Source: Syntrophobacter sp. SbD2 (GTDB lineage: Bacteria; Desulfobacterota; Syntrophobacteria; Syntrophobacterales; Syntrophobacteraceae). From it: a stretch of 6,077 nucleotides of DNA. Of the stretch, positions 4,729 through 6,077 are shown in pieces. A program made the translations under genes and the position numbers. Within the stretch, counting starts at the first letter, position 1; each line of letters starts with the position of its first letter. A model generated the notes under the pieces. The model was given only the letters and a program-made list of their open reading frames with translations, ran no database searches and was not told the DNA's origin. The DNA lies in the NCBI GenBank assembly GCA_900290385.1, contig OMSV01000175.1, positions 1 through 6,077 of the forward strand. Reading direction: 5' to 3'.

Positions 4729-6044
4729 GCACCGGCAAAATTTTCGGTCCCGATGAACCCCCCGTTCCCGGCAAAAGGCGGGGTTTTCTCGTCCCATTGC
4801 TGTTCTTCGCGCTTGGTGCCCTCTGCGCTTTCGGCTACTCTCATTGGTACGCCGGCCGCAACGCCGGTGAAATGAAGACGGCGTCCTCCGAGACCGCAAA
4901 GCAGCCTAAAATCCTTTACTATGTCGATCCGATGAACCCTTCCAATAAGTCTGACAAACCAGGCAAAGCCCCCTGCGGAATGGACCTGGTCCCGATCTAT
5001 GAAGACGAACAGCCGGGGGCGGGTGATCTGCCTGCGGGGACCGTCAAAATAAGTCCGGAAAAACAGCAGATGATCGGCGTAAAAATTAGCGAAGCTTCTG
5101 AAATGGATATGTCAAACACCATTCGCGCCGTGGGTCTGGCCACGTACGATGAAACCAAAGTCGCCCACGTACACACCAAGTTTCCCGGCTGGGTGGATAA
5201 GGTTTACGTGGATTTCGTCGGAAAGCTGGTCAAGAAAGGTCAGCCTCTGCTAAGCATCTACAGCCCCGACCTGGTATCTACCCAGGAGGAATTGCTGATC
5301 GCAAAAAAATCCAAAGACATCCTCAAGAACAGCGAATTCGCAGACATCGGGTCCAGGTCGCAATCGCTTTACAACGCCACTCGCGAGCGATTGAAATATT
5401 GGGACATAAGCAACGCCCAAATCAATCGGATCGAGCATCTGGGGACCCCACTCAAGTCTCTCACGCTGTATTCGGCCCTGGACGGCTTTGTGGTCGCCCG
5501 TAACGTATTTCCAGGCCAGCAGGTCGCCCCCGAAGCGGACCTGTTTGTCATTGCGGACCTTTCCAATATCTGGATCCAGGCCGAAGTATACGAGTACGAA
5601 ATCCCGTCGGTCAGCCTGGGGCAGAAAGCGTCGGTCACTTTCCCATCTTTTCCGGCAAAATCCTTCACAGGCAAAGTTACCTACATATCGCCCGAAATGG
5701 ACCCAAAGACGCGGACGCTGAAAATCAGGGTGGAACTGCCCAATCCGGACTTTAAAATCAAGCCGGATATGTACGCCAATGTCGAGCTTAAAACCGATTA
5801 TGGAAAAAAACTTTCAATTCCTCAGGAGGCTGTATTGGATTCGGGCGCGAACCAGACGGTTTTCATTGCCAAAGAGGGCGGCTATTTCGAACCGCGTAAA
5901 ATAACCGCCGGCCCGCGCGTGGATGGCCGCCTGATAGTGCTCGACGGCCTCAAGGCAGGAGACCGGGTGGTGACGTCCGCAAATTTCCTGATCGACTCGG
6001 AGAGCCAGCTCAAGTCCGCCGCCAGCGGAATGGAAAAAAAATGA
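4725..6044 (+). CDS. CusB-like RND efflux periplasmic adaptor subunit
   Basis: Membrane-fusion protein that links an RND pump to an outer-membrane channel, 439 residues and apparently complete. After a short cytoplasmic start, a hydrophobic anchor spans about 20-38. Residues 64-94 form a heavy-metal-binding segment of CusB type, with YYVDPMNP and PGKAPCGMDLVPIYED; Met70, Cys84 and Met86 are candidate ligands. The lipoyl/barrel-sandwich half begins with FPGWVDKVYVDFVGKLVKKG, then the alpha-hairpin region (SPDLVSTQEELL). The second half is LYSALDGFVVARNVFPGQQV. The beta-barrel carries LSNIWIQAEVYEYEI and ISPEMDPKTRTLKIRVE, and the membrane-proximal domain ends FLIDSESQLKS. These point to a metal (Cu/Ag or other soft/transition metal) system rather than a drug pump. 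The cognate RND pump should follow beyond the right edge. Confidence 0.93.
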   Translation: MSTGKIFGPDEPPVPGKRRGFLVPLLFFALGALCAFGYSHWYAGRNAGEMKTASSETAKQPKILYYVDPMNPSNKSDKPGKAPCGMDLVPIYEDEQPGAGDLPAGTVKISPEKQQMIGVKISEASEMDMSNTIRAVGLATYDETKVAHVHTKFPGWVDKVYVDFVGKLVKKGQPLLSIYSPDLVSTQEELLIAKKSKDILKNSEFADIGSRSQSLYNATRERLKYWDISNAQINRIEHLGTPLKSLTLYSALDGFVVARNVFPGQQVAPEADLFVIADLSNIWIQAEVYEYEIPSVSLGQKASVTFPSFPAKSFTGKVTYISPEMDPKTRTLKIRVELPNPDFKIKPDMYANVELKTDYGKKLSIPQEAVLDSGANQTVFIAKEGGYFEPRKITAGPRVDGRLIVLDGLKAGDRVVTSANFLIDSESQLKSAASGMEKK

Positions 6045-6077
6045 TGAGTGATGAATGATGAATGATGAGTGATGGAA
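6043..6077 (+). repeat. 7-bp tandem repeat GATGA(A/G)T at the adaptor stop
   Basis: Consecutive heptamers GATGAGT, GATGAAT, GATGAAT, GATGAGT and the divergent GATGGAA fill 6043-6077 to the window edge. The first overlaps the adaptor's TGA (6042-6044). The array contains several ATG and TGA triplets in all three frames, so the start of the next gene may lie in or just after it. The array may continue beyond the window. Confidence 0.85.

Noticed and set aside
1..6077. Insertion sequence, CRISPR array, tRNA or rRNA
   Set aside because: No transposase motif, terminal inverted repeat pair, regularly spaced repeat-spacer array or tRNA/rRNA-like sequence was seen.

Overview
The window reads as part of a heavy-metal/metalloid resistance island. 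The likely host is an anaerobic, selenocysteine-using bacterium, plausibly Desulfobacterota (delta-proteobacteria). This is inferred from the style of the RND, adaptor and methyltransferase proteins and from an apparent Sec codon; no rRNA or other taxonomic marker is present.

Left part (1-2435): a decayed efflux module. The plus strand holds the C-terminal half of an RND efflux pump. It runs in from beyond the left edge and is broken near 765 by what looks like a 4-bp tandem duplication (AGAA AGAA). Facing it on the minus strand is a TolC-family outer-membrane protein whose long helical middle is missing, so an N-terminal motif is joined in frame to the C-terminal motif. Upstream of that on the minus strand is a small conserved domain protein (FlgT C-terminal-like). 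It has an in-frame TGA near a plausible start.

Middle (2436-4358): a non-coding stretch with several short dyads and a degenerate small membrane ORF leads into an ArsM-type SAM-dependent methyltransferase. Its frame contains a TGA at codon 203, exactly where the family has its conserved Cys. The frame stays open and homologous for 46 more codons, and a hairpin with a GG-containing apical loop lies 22 nt after the TGA. I read this as a selenoprotein, with U-Q-G-C in place of the usual Cys motif. A CDF-type cation exporter lacking the cytoplasmic C-terminal domain follows.

Right part (4359-6077): after a hairpin comes an intact 31-codon membrane sORF. It overlaps by ATGA the start of a complete CusB-like RND periplasmic adaptor. 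A 7-bp tandem repeat (GATGAAT/GATGAGT) begins at the adaptor stop codon. The next gene, beyond the window, would be expected to be the cognate RND pump.

Taken together, the island combines export (RND tripartite parts, CDF) with methylation of a metalloid. The sORF/5' region preceding the adaptor is duplicated: the left copy has decayed and lost its adaptor, and the right copy is intact. The strongest observation is the candidate Sec-containing methyltransferase, which ordinary gene calling would truncate at 3474.
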